A DNA stretch of 40,041 bases, taken from the NCBI RefSeq assembly GCF_001552155.1, contig NZ_BCQQ01000060.1, forward strand, positions 1 to 40,041. Reading direction: 5' to 3'. The notes under the pieces were generated by a model. It ran no database searches. It was not told the DNA's origin and saw only the letters and a list, made by a program, of their open reading frames with translations. Positions 1 to 7,333 of this stretch are shown one piece after another (within the stretch, counting starts at the first letter, position 1; each line of letters starts with the position of its first letter). This stretch comes from Actinomadura formosensis NBRC 14204. Lineage in GTDB: Bacteria; Actinomycetota; Actinomycetes; Streptosporangiales; Streptosporangiaceae. Both the position numbers and the translations under genes were made by a program.

Positions 1-21
1 AGAAGACTGCTGAAGATCTTG
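1..21 (+). repeat. Left terminal inverted repeat of the IS
   Basis: Bases 1-21 begin agaagactgctgaag and are the exact reverse complement of 1696-1716. The window starts on the first base of this repeat. Confidence 0.95.
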
Positions 22-73
22 GTGTTCTGGCCCCGCTGCGGATGCGGCGGGGCCAGTGTGTTGTGTTGTGGTG

Positions 74-1654
74 ATGGGTGAATGGGCCGGGGAGACGGTC
101 GGGCCGGATGTGTGGGTGACGTGCCGGGAGTTGATCCCGGCCGGGAGCGTGTTCGCGTTCCTGGCAGAGCACCGTGGCGTGTTGTTCCCGGTGGAGATGT
201 TCGCGGACATGTATCCGTCGGCGAACGGGCGGCCCTCGATGCCGCCGCAGATCCTGGCCGCGGCGATCACTTTGCAGGCGCTGCACGGGCTGTCGGACTT
301 TGAGACGGTGCAGGAGTTGCGGTGTGACCTGCGGTGGAAGGCCGCCTGCGGGCTGGGCCTGCACGACACCGCCTTCGATGCGTCGCTGCTGGCCTACTTC
401 CGCCGCCGGCTGGCCCGCTCGGCCCGTCCGGACCGCGTGTTCGAGGCGGTCCGGCAGGTCGTCCAGGCGACCGGGGTGCTCAAGGGCCGGCAGCGGCGGG
501 CGCTGGACTCCACAGTGCTGGACGACGCGGTCGCCACCCAGGACACCGTCACCCAGCTCATCGCCGCCGTCCGGGCGGTGATCCGCCATGTCCCCGGGGC
601 GGCCGAGGTGGCCGCGACGGCGTGCACCGCGCACGACTGCACCGACCCGGGCAAGCCGCGCATCGCCTGGAACGACGAGCAGGCCCGCGCCGAGCTGGTG
701 GACGCGCTGGTCGGTGATGCGCTGCGGCTGCTGGGGCACCTGCCCGAGCAGGAACTGGGCGAGGCGGCCGCGAACGCGGTGGGCCTGCTGGCCCTGGCCG
801 CCGGGCAGGACGTCGAACCGGCAGGCGGGTCCGACGGCCGCGACGGACGCTGGCGCATCACCGACGGCACCGCCCCGGACCGGATGATCTCGACCGTCGA
901 CCCCGAAGCCAGACACGTGCACAAGACCCGCAGCCACCGCCAGGACGGCTTCAAGGCCCACCTGGCCGTCGAGCCCGAAACCGGCCTGTTCACCGCCGTG
1001 GCCCTGCGGCCGGGTGCCGGCGCCGCCCACCATGAGGCCGTCGTCGGCCTGGATCTGCTCTCCTGCGAGGACACCCCGGTGGAGGTGTTCGGCGACACCG
1101 CCCACTCCACCGGCGACGTCCGCCACGCCCTCACCGCCGCCGGGCACCGGCTGTTCATCAAGCCCGCCCCGCTGCGGCCCGCAGTCCCCGGCGGCTTCAC
1201 CCTGGACGACTTCGCCATCGACACCAGCCAAGGCACCGTGACCTGCCCCGCCGGGCACACCGCACCCTTATCGGACCCCGGTGGACGGCACCACCAGCGC
1301 AAAGCCGTGTTCGGGAAGTTGTGCACCAGATGCCCCCTGCGCGAGCGATGCACCAACGCCAAGGCCGGCCGGATCCTGACCATCCGCCCCCACCACGACC
1401 TCCAGGCCGCCGCCCGCCGCCAGGCGGCAGGCGACCCGGCCTGGCAAACTGACTACCGCCGCTGGAGACCACCGGTCGAACGCGCCGTCGCCTGGCTCGT
1501 CCACCAAGGCAACCGCCGCATCCGCCACCGAGGCACCATCAAAGCCGACGCCTGGCTCCACACCCGAGCCGCCGCCCTCAACCTCCGCAGACTCATCAAC
1601 CTCGGACTGACCCGAATCAACGGCACCTGGCGCCTGTCCCCAGCCACTCCATGA
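74..1654 (+). CDS. IS1182-family DDE transposase
   Basis: This is the transposase of the surrounding insertion sequence; it would cut and join the element ends. The N-terminal part (PSMPPQILAAAITLQALHG) is the DUF772-type region found in IS1182/IS5-like enzymes. Candidate acidic residues lie in ALDSTVLDD, in VFGDTAHSTG and in the C-terminal PPVERAVAWLV segment. A cysteine motif, CTRCPLRERCT, precedes the last one and is typical of IS1182 enzymes. The frame opens at GTG 56, but ATG 74 (MGEWAG) is a more natural start; no strong ribosome-binding site decides it. At about 526 aa it is full length with no frameshift. Confidence 0.92.
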   Translation: MGEWAGETVGPDVWVTCRELIPAGSVFAFLAEHRGVLFPVEMFADMYPSANGRPSMPPQILAAAITLQALHGLSDFETVQELRCDLRWKAACGLGLHDTAFDASLLAYFRRRLARSARPDRVFEAVRQVVQATGVLKGRQRRALDSTVLDDAVATQDTVTQLIAAVRAVIRHVPGAAEVAATACTAHDCTDPGKPRIAWNDEQARAELVDALVGDALRLLGHLPEQELGEAAANAVGLLALAAGQDVEPAGGSDGRDGRWRITDGTAPDRMISTVDPEARHVHKTRSHRQDGFKAHLAVEPETGLFTAVALRPGAGAAHHEAVVGLDLLSCEDTPVEVFGDTAHSTGDVRHALTAAGHRLFIKPAPLRPAVPGGFTLDDFAIDTSQGTVTCPAGHTAPLSDPGGRHHQRKAVFGKLCTRCPLRERCTNAKAGRILTIRPHHDLQAAARRQAAGDPAWQTDYRRWRPPVERAVAWLVHQGNRRIRHRGTIKADAWLHTRAAALNLRRLINLGLTRINGTWRLSPATP

Positions 1655-1662
1655 TCACAGAA

Positions 1663-1691
1663 GGACTGTCCGGCCCACGGCCGGACAGTCC
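1663..1691 (+). terminator. Perfect hairpin after the transposase gene
   Basis: Two 13-base arms (1663-1675 and 1679-1691) pair perfectly around a 3-base loop. It lies 8 bases after the transposase stop and inside the IS, so it probably ends transposase transcription or blocks read-through. There is no T-run. Confidence 0.75.
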
Positions 1692-1695
1692 CTCA

Positions 1696-1716
1696 CAAGA
1701 TCTTCAGCAGTCTTCT
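1696..1716 (-). repeat. Right terminal inverted repeat of the IS
   Basis: Bases 1696-1716 end cagcagtcttct and are the exact reverse complement of bases 1-21. Confidence 0.95.
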
Positions 1717-1853
1717 AGAGGAGACGAGCACTCCGTCCAGCAGGCGGGAAGTTCGGGAGACGCCAGGACCCGCTTCTCCGTCCCCCGCGATCGCGCTTGG
1801 ACGGCACCACCTGCTCGTTATGACCCGCTACACACGACCAGCCAGGAGGCACC

Positions 1854-2483
1854 ATGACGACTTCGGTTCCAGCAACATCATTCACTGCCCCGGCGCCCGC
1901 GGAGACCCTGGAGCGGGTGGCCGCTGCGTTGAGGGAGAACAATTTCGCCGTCGAAATCCTCGATGACGCCGCTGCCGCGCGTACCCGCGTCGAAGACCTG
2001 GTTCCCGAGGGCGCCAGCGTGTTCACGGGGGCCAGCGAGACCCTCCGCCTGTCCGGCATCGATGAGGACCTCAACAGCAGCGGGCGATACGAGTCCGTCA
2101 AGGCACGCAGCGTGACCATGGACCGCGCCACCCAATTGGCCGAGATCTGGCGGATGCTCGCCTGCCCCGACGTCATTGTGGGCAGCGTCGCCGCGGTCAC
2201 CGTGACCGGCTGCCTTGTGGCAGCCTCGGCCAGCGGAAGCCAACTGGCCGGCTACTCGGGCGCCGCGGCCCGCGTGATCTGGGTCGTCGGAGCGCAGAAG
2301 GTGGTGCCTGACCTGAGCACCGCGCTGCGCCGCATCGAAAACCACTGCCTCCCGCTGGAAAACGAGCGCGCCATGAAGGCCTACGGGGTGCCCAGTGCCC
2401 TCAACCGCATTCTCGTCCTCAACGCAGAACCCCACCCCGGGCGCGGCACCGTCCTGCTGCTCCGCGAAGCCATCGGATTCTGA
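1854..2483 (+). CDS. LUD-domain protein (LutC/YkgG-like)
   Basis: The 209-aa protein matches the LUD family, whose best-known members (LutC/YkgG, LutB) work in L-lactate oxidation to pyruvate. Visible family features are the N-terminal helix pair (LERVAAALRENNFAVEIL), the glycine-rich FTGASETLRLSG segment and the C-terminal VVGAQKVVPDLSTALRRIE block, near the phrase LPLENERA. A strong Shine-Dalgarno (aggagg, about 1845-1850) sits just before ATG 1854. No lutA or lutB gene is nearby, so it acts alone or with partners elsewhere; single LUD proteins of unknown role are common in actinobacteria. The lactate role is therefore only a family guess. Confidence 0.8.
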   Translation: MTTSVPATSFTAPAPAETLERVAAALRENNFAVEILDDAAAARTRVEDLVPEGASVFTGASETLRLSGIDEDLNSSGRYESVKARSVTMDRATQLAEIWRMLACPDVIVGSVAAVTVTGCLVAASASGSQLAGYSGAAARVIWVVGAQKVVPDLSTALRRIENHCLPLENERAMKAYGVPSALNRILVLNAEPHPGRGTVLLLREAIGF

Positions 2484-2664
2484 CACCACCAGGAGTCATC
2501 CAGCCGAGGCTGATCCAGATAGGAGGCTGGACGAGGCACCAACCTGAAGGCATCCGGCGCCGACCAACCACCTCGTACCACCTGCAACGCAGAACGGCTC
2601 GCCATCATGACCGGCCTCTACCGGCCTTGAGGAACATCGGTACAGCCGTTGACGCTGAGAACGA

Positions 2665-2856
2665 TCATGGTCCGGCTGTGGCTGCTGGGAGGGCATTGAC
2701 GCGGTTCCGGTATTCGCGGCGGGCCTTGCGTTGTGCCGGGATCGCCGGGGTGCCCTGGGCGCTGTCGAGGGGCTGGCAGTGTTCGAGGAGCTGGCGGTGG
2801 ATCGCGGGTGCGGCGCTCACGCGCAGGGTGTAGCCCTGGCCGCGCCTTATGGTCAC
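2665..2856 (-). CDS. Small 63-aa protein coupled to the recombinase
   Basis: The GTG start at 2856-2854 overlaps the TGA stop of the upstream recombinase gene as GTGA, the usual sign of translational coupling. The product is basic (MTIRRGQGYTLRVSAAP near the N-terminus, QRKARREYRNRVN near the C-terminus) with no cysteine pair, signal peptide or membrane segment. I do not recognise a named family. Position suggests an accessory factor, possibly DNA-binding, made with the recombinase. It could also be a chance ORF, but the clean overlap and protein-like composition argue for a real gene. Confidence 0.55.
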   Translation of the reverse strand: MTIRRGQGYTLRVSAAPAIHRQLLEHCQPLDSAQGTPAIPAQRKARREYRNRVNALPAATAGP

Positions 2857-3587
2857 GCCGTGGTCGAGCGCGGCCCGCTCGGCGGGCTCCAGTTCGGCGC
2901 GCGGAAGAAGTCGGCGACCTTGCCGGGCATGTCGAGGGTGACCGGCAGTTGCGGGGCCGGGACGTCCTCGTTGTCGGCGGCGGTGTGTTCGGGCATGAGG
3001 TCGGCGACGGCCGTGCGGACGGCGCCCCGGCTGACGCCGTGCTCGCGGGCCAGGGCGGCGATGGATCGGCCGTTCAGGTAGGCGGTGCGGACGGCGGTGG
3101 TCTTGTCGGGCTTGATGGCCGGGCGGCGGCCACCCTTGCTGCCCTTGGCCTCGGCGGCCCGTAGCCCGTCGTAGGTCAGTTCGCGCTGGAGTTCGCCGGC
3201 GGCCGCGAGGGTCTGGACCATGAACTTCACCGTGGACAGCAGTTCTCCGGTGCGCGGGTGGCGGGCGGTGAGGTCCATCGCGGAGAACGCGCCGTCGTGG
3301 ATGCGCAGGGCGAGACGGTCGCGGTGCAGGACGTCGAGCACGTCAAGGATGTGCTGGGTGCCGCGCACGAGACGGAACATCTCGGAGATGTGCACGATGT
3401 CGCCGGGCCGCGCGTACGTCAGCAGCTCGCCGAACTTCGGTCGCTGGAGCGGGTGGAGGCGGCTGGAGGTGCCGGCCTGCTCCTCGAAGGTGACCCGGTC
3501 CTCGATCCGGGCTTCGTCCAGGACGAGGTTCTGCCGGGCGGTCGACTGCTGGTCGGTCGAGACCCGCTTGTAGATCAGGTTCGCCAC
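2853..3587 (-). CDS. Serine recombinase (resolvase/invertase family)
   Basis: The N-terminus MANLIYKRVSTDQQ has the conserved Arg-8 and nucleophilic Ser-10 of serine recombinases. GELLTYARPGDIVHISEMFRLVRG corresponds to the catalytic core around the second conserved arginines. After the long E helix (about 110-140) the motif KGGRRPAIKPDK leads to a helix-turn-helix, SIAALAREHGVSRGAVRTAV. A Pro-rich tail of about 45 residues extends beyond the usual 180-200 aa resolvase length. It is intact and reads away from aviRb. Unlike the tnpR remnant at 6.6 kb it has all core motifs, so it is probably the resolvase or invertase of another element whose transposase is not in view. Confidence 0.88.
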   Translation of the reverse strand: MANLIYKRVSTDQQSTARQNLVLDEARIEDRVTFEEQAGTSSRLHPLQRPKFGELLTYARPGDIVHISEMFRLVRGTQHILDVLDVLHRDRLALRIHDGAFSAMDLTARHPRTGELLSTVKFMVQTLAAAGELQRELTYDGLRAAEAKGSKGGRRPAIKPDKTTAVRTAYLNGRSIAALAREHGVSRGAVRTAVADLMPEHTAADNEDVPAPQLPVTLDMPGKVADFFRAPNWSPPSGPRSTTA

Positions 3588-3827
3588 CGGGGGCCTTCCG
3601 TGCGGAGGAACGGGCCCCTATCTGTCGTCAAACCCTGTCATCAATCATCATCCGATTTGATTGGATCGGTGCCGTCCAGGCGCCCTGGTCACGCCCGGAT
3701 CACTGGACGCGCGCGACGCCTGTCGCTAAACGTTCGTTGGTGACAGGCGCTGGCTTCCAGCGCGACCGGACAGCCCCGGATCATCACGGGCCGAAGACTT
3801 TTCTCAGGGTCGGCTCGGGGGAGTTGC

Positions 3828-3902
3828 GTGCTGTTTCGAGGAGGCACAACAGGAGGCTCTGACCTAGATCGTGTTGTGGGAAACTGGGCTGTTCGCCGGT
3901 AA
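3828..3902 (+). CDS. Candidate 24-codon leader ORF upstream of aviRb
   Basis: A GTG-started ORF of 24 codons (start MLFRGGTTGG, end NWAVRR) ends 21 bases before the aviRb start. Its Shine-Dalgarno-like GGGGGAG (3817-3823) has a 4-base spacing. It spans an inverted repeat. Ribosome methyltransferase genes such as erm are often controlled through leader peptides, so attenuation is possible here, but nothing beyond position and spacing supports it. Confidence 0.25.
   Translation: MLFRGGTTGGSDLDRVVGNWAVRR
3845..3878 (+). promoter_or_regulatory. Inverted repeat in the aviRb leader
   Basis: Seven-base arms CACAACA (3845-3851) and TGTTGTG (3872-3878) pair perfectly around a 20-base loop containing a free ggagg. 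It could form a leader hairpin or be a DNA operator. Confidence 0.35.
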
Positions 3903-3923
3903 ACACGAAGATGGGGGCGTTCG

Positions 3924-4748
3924 GTGGGAGGCGTGCTGCGGGTTTCGCGGCCCAACGCGCAGTTCCAGCAGTGGGAGGCGCTGCTGCGAAACCGGAACAA
4001 GCGGCAGCGGGCGGGAGAGTTCTTGGTGCAGGGCGTTCGGCCGATCAGCCTGGCGGTGGAGCGTGGCTGGCCGGTGCGGGCGCTGATCTATGACGCCGAG
4101 CGGCCGTTGTCGCGGTGGGCGGCCGGGATGCTGGAGCGGGCGGGGGCCGAGCGGGTGGCGATGGCGCCCGAGCTGCTGGGCCAGCTGAGCGGTAAGGAGC
4201 AGGAGGTTCCCGAGCTGGTGGCGGTGGTGGCGCTGCCGGCCGACGACCTGTCCCGGATCACGGTGGGGTCGTCGTTTGTGGGGGTGGTGTTCGACCGGCC
4301 GGCCGGGCCCGGCAACATTGGCACGATGGTGCGTTCGGTCGACGCGTTCGGCGGCGGGGGGCTGATCGTCACCGGGCACGCCGCTGATCCGTACGATCCC
4401 AAGGCGGTGCGCGCCTCCACCGGGTCACTGCTGGCGGTGCCGGTGGTCCGCGTCCGCTCGCACCGCGAGGTGCTGGAGTGGGTGCACCGGCAGCGGGCGG
4501 CCGGTCAGCGGCTGACCGTGGTCGGTACCGACGAGAACGGCGCCGCCGACATCGCCGAGGTGGACCTGACCGGCCCCACGCTGCTGGTGATCGGGAGCGA
4601 GGCTGCGGGGCTGAGCGCGGGCTGGCGGGAGGGCTGCGACACGATGGCGCGGATCCCGATCGGTGGTGCGGCCAGCTCGCTGAACGCCGCCAGCGCCGCC
4701 ACCGTCGCGTTGTATGAGGCCGCCCGCCAGCGCGCCCGCCGGTCCTAG
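3924..4748 (+). CDS. aviRb: AviRb-like 23S rRNA 2'-O-methyltransferase
   Basis: SpoU/TrmH-type (SPOUT) RNA 2'-O-methyltransferase, 274 aa. AviRb methylates the ribose of U2479 (E. coli numbering) in 23S rRNA and gives resistance to avilamycin and related orthosomycins. The N-terminal substrate-binding part (NAQFQQWEALLRNRNKRQRA, then GEFLVQGVRPISLAVERGWP) closely resembles the AviRb sequence as I remember it. SpoU motif 1 is DRPAGPGNIGTMVRSVDAFG, motif 2 LLVIGSEAAGLS, motif 3 IPIGGAASSLNAASAATVAL, so the trefoil-knot AdoMet site is complete. The start is GTG 3924, with GTG 3933 as an alternative. The aviRa homologue follows 10 bases after the stop with its own Shine-Dalgarno. The main alternative, thiostrepton-type TsnR, shares the SpoU fold but not this N-terminus. 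Confidence 0.85.
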   Translation: MGGVLRVSRPNAQFQQWEALLRNRNKRQRAGEFLVQGVRPISLAVERGWPVRALIYDAERPLSRWAAGMLERAGAERVAMAPELLGQLSGKEQEVPELVAVVALPADDLSRITVGSSFVGVVFDRPAGPGNIGTMVRSVDAFGGGGLIVTGHAADPYDPKAVRASTGSLLAVPVVRVRSHREVLEWVHRQRAAGQRLTVVGTDENGAADIAEVDLTGPTLLVIGSEAAGLSAGWREGCDTMARIPIGGAASSLNAASAATVALYEAARQRARRS

Positions 4749-4758
4749 GGGGAGGCCG

Positions 4759-5492
4759 GTGGCCTACCGTTACGCGCTGGTCCGGGAGAATTACGAGGAT
4801 CTGGCCAGCGGCGGGGGGCTGCGTTCGGCGCCCGGGTTCCCCGCCTTCCCGGTGCGGCTGGCCAGTGAGATGTTTCAGCGTGCCCTGGCGCTGCACGGGG
4901 AGCCTGCAGCCCTGCTGTGGGACCGTGCTGCGGCAGCGGTTACCTGCTGACCGTGCTGGCATTGCTGCACCCCCGCCAGATCACCACCGTGCTGGGCACC
5001 GACATCGAGCCCGCCGCGCTGCATCTGGCCGAACAGAACCTGGCCCTGGCGGGCCGGGAAGGCCTGATCGCCCGGGCCGCCGATCTGGACGCGCACGCCG
5101 AACGCTTCGACAAGCCTTCCTACACCGCGGCGGCCCGGCGGCTCGCGCGCGGACTGGCGACCGGGCAGAGCGATGTTACGCATGCCGTGCACCGGGCCGA
5201 TGTATTCGATCCCGACCAGCTTCGCCGGGCGCTGGATGGCCGCCGTCCCGGCGTGATGATCACCGGCGTTCCGTACGGCGGGCAGACCGCCTGGCACGGC
5301 CCCGACGGTGCGTCTGGGGCCGCGGGCATGCTGCGCGCCTTGAGGGTGGTGCTGCCCGAGAACGCCGTGATCGCTGTCGCGGTCCGCGGCCACCGGCAGC
5401 GACCGGACGACGGGCTGCGAGCGCAGACGACGTTCCGAATTGGCACCAGAACCGTCGCCCTGTTTCGCGCCCGGCCCGCCCCAGCCCACTGA
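4759..5492 (+). pseudogene. aviRa: AviRa-like 23S rRNA guanine methyltransferase, frameshifted
   Basis: Class I methyltransferase resembling AviRa, which methylates G2535 of 23S rRNA and acts with AviRb in orthosomycin resistance. A GTG start at 4759 follows ggggagg. The first frame gives YRYALVRENYEDLAS and LRSAPGFPAFPVRLASEMFQ, both AviRa-like. At 4921-4924 one base, most simply a C, is missing: adding it joins LLWD to PCCGSGYLLTVLALLH and restores the AdoMet motif DPCCGSG. The second frame runs to TGA 5490-5492 with TDIEPAALHLAEQNLAL and VMITGVPYGGQTAWHG. The restored protein would be 244 aa, near the usual 250. As written the product would stop within about 64 residues. The lesion is in a C run, so a sequencing error is plausible and the gene may be functional. 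Confidence 0.8.
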
Positions 5493-5519
5493 CCACCTGG
5501 CCCGCCGGACGGCATCGTC

Positions 5520-5534
5520 ATCTTGAGTCAAGAT
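5520..5534. promoter_or_regulatory. Palindrome, operator-like (site 1)
   Basis: atcttgagtcaagat is a perfect inverted repeat with 7-base arms and one central base. Its CTTGA/TCAAG halves recur 132 bases on (5666-5677), before the HTH/epoxide hydrolase pair, as expected for two sites of one repressor. Confidence 0.4.
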
Positions 5535-5665
5535 CGGCGAGGGCGTTGCCCGCGTCGGATGCTGGTGAGCCGGCCCTTGGGTGATGGACGGTTGTCAGCC
5601 CTGGTCGGCGGTGTTCTTCCGAACGCGTGCCTCGGGCGCGAGCAGCACCTCTTCTGTCAAGGGAG

Positions 5666-5677
5666 CTTGACGTCAAG
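5666..5677. promoter_or_regulatory. Palindrome, operator-like (site 2)
   Basis: cttgacgtcaag is a perfect 12-base palindrome 24 bases before the start of the small HTH gene. A further gtcaag at 5656-5661 extends the symmetry. The position fits repressor control of the promoter for 5702-6124. Confidence 0.45.
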
Positions 5678-5701
5678 ATGATCTGACGAGAGACTCGGGG
5701 C

Positions 5702-6124
5702 ATGTCGACTCCCGACGACCTTGAACGTCATTTCACGCTGCTGACCGCGGTCGCCCGCTACGAGGCGTTGAGGACGCGCGATGCGCTCGCGGCACCGGAC
5801 GACCACGACGACGGCGAGACCGACGCGGTGCCACTGACACGCGCCGAGACCCTGGAGATGCTCGCGCTTGGCGAGGTGATCGCGCGGAAGGCCGGCTACG
5901 GCCGCCAGTTGTCCGTCCGCTCCGCACGCCGGGTCGGAGCATCGTGGGCCCAGATCGGCGCCGCGCTGGGCACCAGCAAGCAGGCGGCCTGGGAGACCCA
6001 TAACCGGTGGATCGACGAGCAGGCCAGGCAACAGGACGCCCCGGGGCATTGGGGCTGGGACGACACCGACGTCGCGGCTGCGCGAGCTCTGGCGGGCGAA
6101 CCGAACGACAAGGAGGAGATATGA
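5702..6124 (+). CDS. Small HTH-like protein upstream of epoxide hydrolase
   Basis: A 140-aa soluble protein. Residues about 60-105 (EMLALGEVIARKAGYGRQLS, then ARRVGASWAQIGAALGTSKQ) form a helix-turn-helix-like segment, ending with QAAWETHNRWID. I recognise this as a small protein type seen in actinobacteria but cannot assign a named role. Its TGA overlaps the ATG of the epoxide hydrolase gene (ATGA), so the two were co-translated. It may regulate that gene through the CTTGA/TCAAG palindromes just upstream; this is inference from position. Confidence 0.65.
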   Translation: MSTPDDLERHFTLLTAVARYEALRTRDALAAPDDHDDGETDAVPLTRAETLEMLALGEVIARKAGYGRQLSVRSARRVGASWAQIGAALGTSKQAAWETHNRWIDEQARQQDAPGHWGWDDTDVAAARALAGEPNDKEEI

Positions 6125-6500
6125 CCGCGCAAGCGCAAACGCTGATCCGGCCCTTCGAGCTCAATATCCCTCAAGCGGCCCTAGACGACCTGGCCGCGCG
6201 CCTCGACGCCACCCGATGGCCCGACGAGACCCCCGTCCCGGGCTGGGCGCAGGGCGTTCCGCTGGCATATCTGAAGGAACTGGCCGCCTACTGGCGCACC
6301 GTCTACGACTGGCGCGAGCACGAAGCCGACCTGAACCGGTTTCCTCAGTTCATCACCACGATCGACGGTACCGACATCCACTTCCTGCACATCCGTTCCC
6401 CCGAGCCGGACGCGATGCCGCTGCTGATCACCCACGGCTGGCCAGGGTCCATCATCGAATTCCTCGACATCATCGGCCCCCTCACCAACCCCCGCTCGCA
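6121..6500 (+). pseudogene. Epoxide hydrolase, N-terminal part only
   Basis: The first 127 or so residues match the epoxide hydrolase N-terminal domain (EHN): FELNIPQAALDDLAARLDAT, RWPDETPVPGWAQGVP, then FLHIRSPEPDAMPLLITHGW and PGSIIEFLDIIGPL, where HGWPGS is the oxyanion-hole motif. Family members are about 380 aa with the nucleophilic Asp and catalytic His later on; both are missing. The ORF continues to 6549, but after about 6495 it encodes the Tn3-type inverted repeat. The missing C-terminal part is not found on the far side of the transposon, so insertion came with loss of flanking DNA. Start is ATG 6121 after a strong aaggagg. Confidence 0.85.
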
Positions 6501-6549
6501 GGCCCTCCATTCGGGTCGGTGCGACGAGCCCCAAAGTAGCGCTGTGTGA
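6501..6549 (+). repeat. Left inverted repeat of the Tn3-type element
   Basis: Bases 6512-6549 (38 bp, beginning cgggtcggtgcgacg) are perfectly repeated in inverse at 9098-9135. The match extends outward to 6501 with two mismatches (ggccctcca). The 38-bp perfect core equals the usual Tn3-family repeat length. Confidence 0.9.
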
Positions 6550-6644
6550 CCGTGGTGACTTTTCGTGGTGCCGGGTGTGCTCCTGCGGCGGCGGGGTGTT
6601 CGGGCTTGATGCGGGACTGATGCTGGTGAGCTCGGTGGCTGTGG

Positions 6645-7130
6645 TCAGTCGGTGGGGGTGTCCTCGGCCGCTGCCTTGAGGATCTTGTGGACAACGCCGA
6701 CGGAGACCTTGACGCCGGCGGCGATGGTGCGGATGGATTCCCGCGCCGGTGGCGGTCGAGGATCGCGGCGCGTTTGTCGTCGTCGACGACGGGGCGGCGT
6801 CCGCCGACCTTGCCTTGGCGGCGGGCGGCTTCCAGGCCGTCTTTGGTCTTCTTGACGATGTCGCGGCGCCGGTCTCCGGCGAGCGCGAGGGCCAGGTCAA
6901 GGATGAAGGAGCGCTCGGTGTGCTCTCCGGCTCCGATGCCTTCCAGGACCTTGACGCCGATGCCCTGCTGGAAGAGGTCGTTGAGGACGATGAGTCCTTC
7001 CAGGAGGTTGCAGCCGAGCCGGTCGACTTCTTGGACGGTGAGGAGGTCGGGCCGGTCGGCGGTGGCGAGTTTGCCGCTGGTCTTCTCCTCGAAGACCTTC
7101 CAAACGTCTCGATCAAGGTATCTGAACGGT
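6645..7130 (-). pseudogene. tnpR: Tn3-type resolvase (tnpR) remnant
   Basis: Reading leftward, VFEEKTSGKLATADRPDL, VQEVDRLGCNLLEGLIVLND and GIGVKVLEGIGAGEHTERSF are serine resolvase sequence, followed by KDGLEAARRQGKVGGRRPV. The N-terminal strand with the catalytic serine is absent, and about ten residues appear deleted between ADRPDL and VQEVDRLG. One G is missing near 6737-6740; restoring it gives the helix-turn-helix GESIRTIAAGVKVSVGVVHK and a stop at 6645-6647. With no nucleophile this copy cannot be active. Confidence 0.8.
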
Positions 7131-7333
7131 AGCGGGGCGCGGGTGATGATGAACGGGAAAATGAACGCCTGAACACCGCACCCCGCCCAACCGCGGAGCA
7201 CGGCCACCCGGGCGACCGCGGCCGCGGGTGCGGTGTCCGGGACGCGGAGGGGGACCGGTGTCCCTGTCGTGCCTGGTCGGGACTGCCTTAGCGTGGGCGG
7301 CGTTCGCGACGTGCAGGAGGGGAGCGCGCTGGG

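Larger units (their letters stand above)
1..1716 (+). mobile_element. Complete IS1182-type insertion sequence
   Basis: The element is bounded by perfect 21-bp terminal inverted repeats (1-21 and 1696-1716) and carries one transposase gene filling nearly all of it. A GC hairpin lies just inside the left end (about 30-55) and a perfect hairpin lies just after the gene. Gene architecture and the cysteine cluster of the transposase fit the IS1182 group. The left flank is outside the window, so a target-site duplication cannot be tested. The element looks intact and may be mobile. Confidence 0.9.

Noticed and set aside
3660..3780. Resolution site for the serine recombinase
   Set aside because: Short inverted repeats exist (gcgctgg/ccagcgc around 3747-3763), but no pattern of three resolvase sites could be made out.
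4875..5531. 218-codon minus-strand ORF over aviRa
   Set aside because: Antisense shadow; AviRa-like motifs are on the plus strand on both sides of the frameshift.
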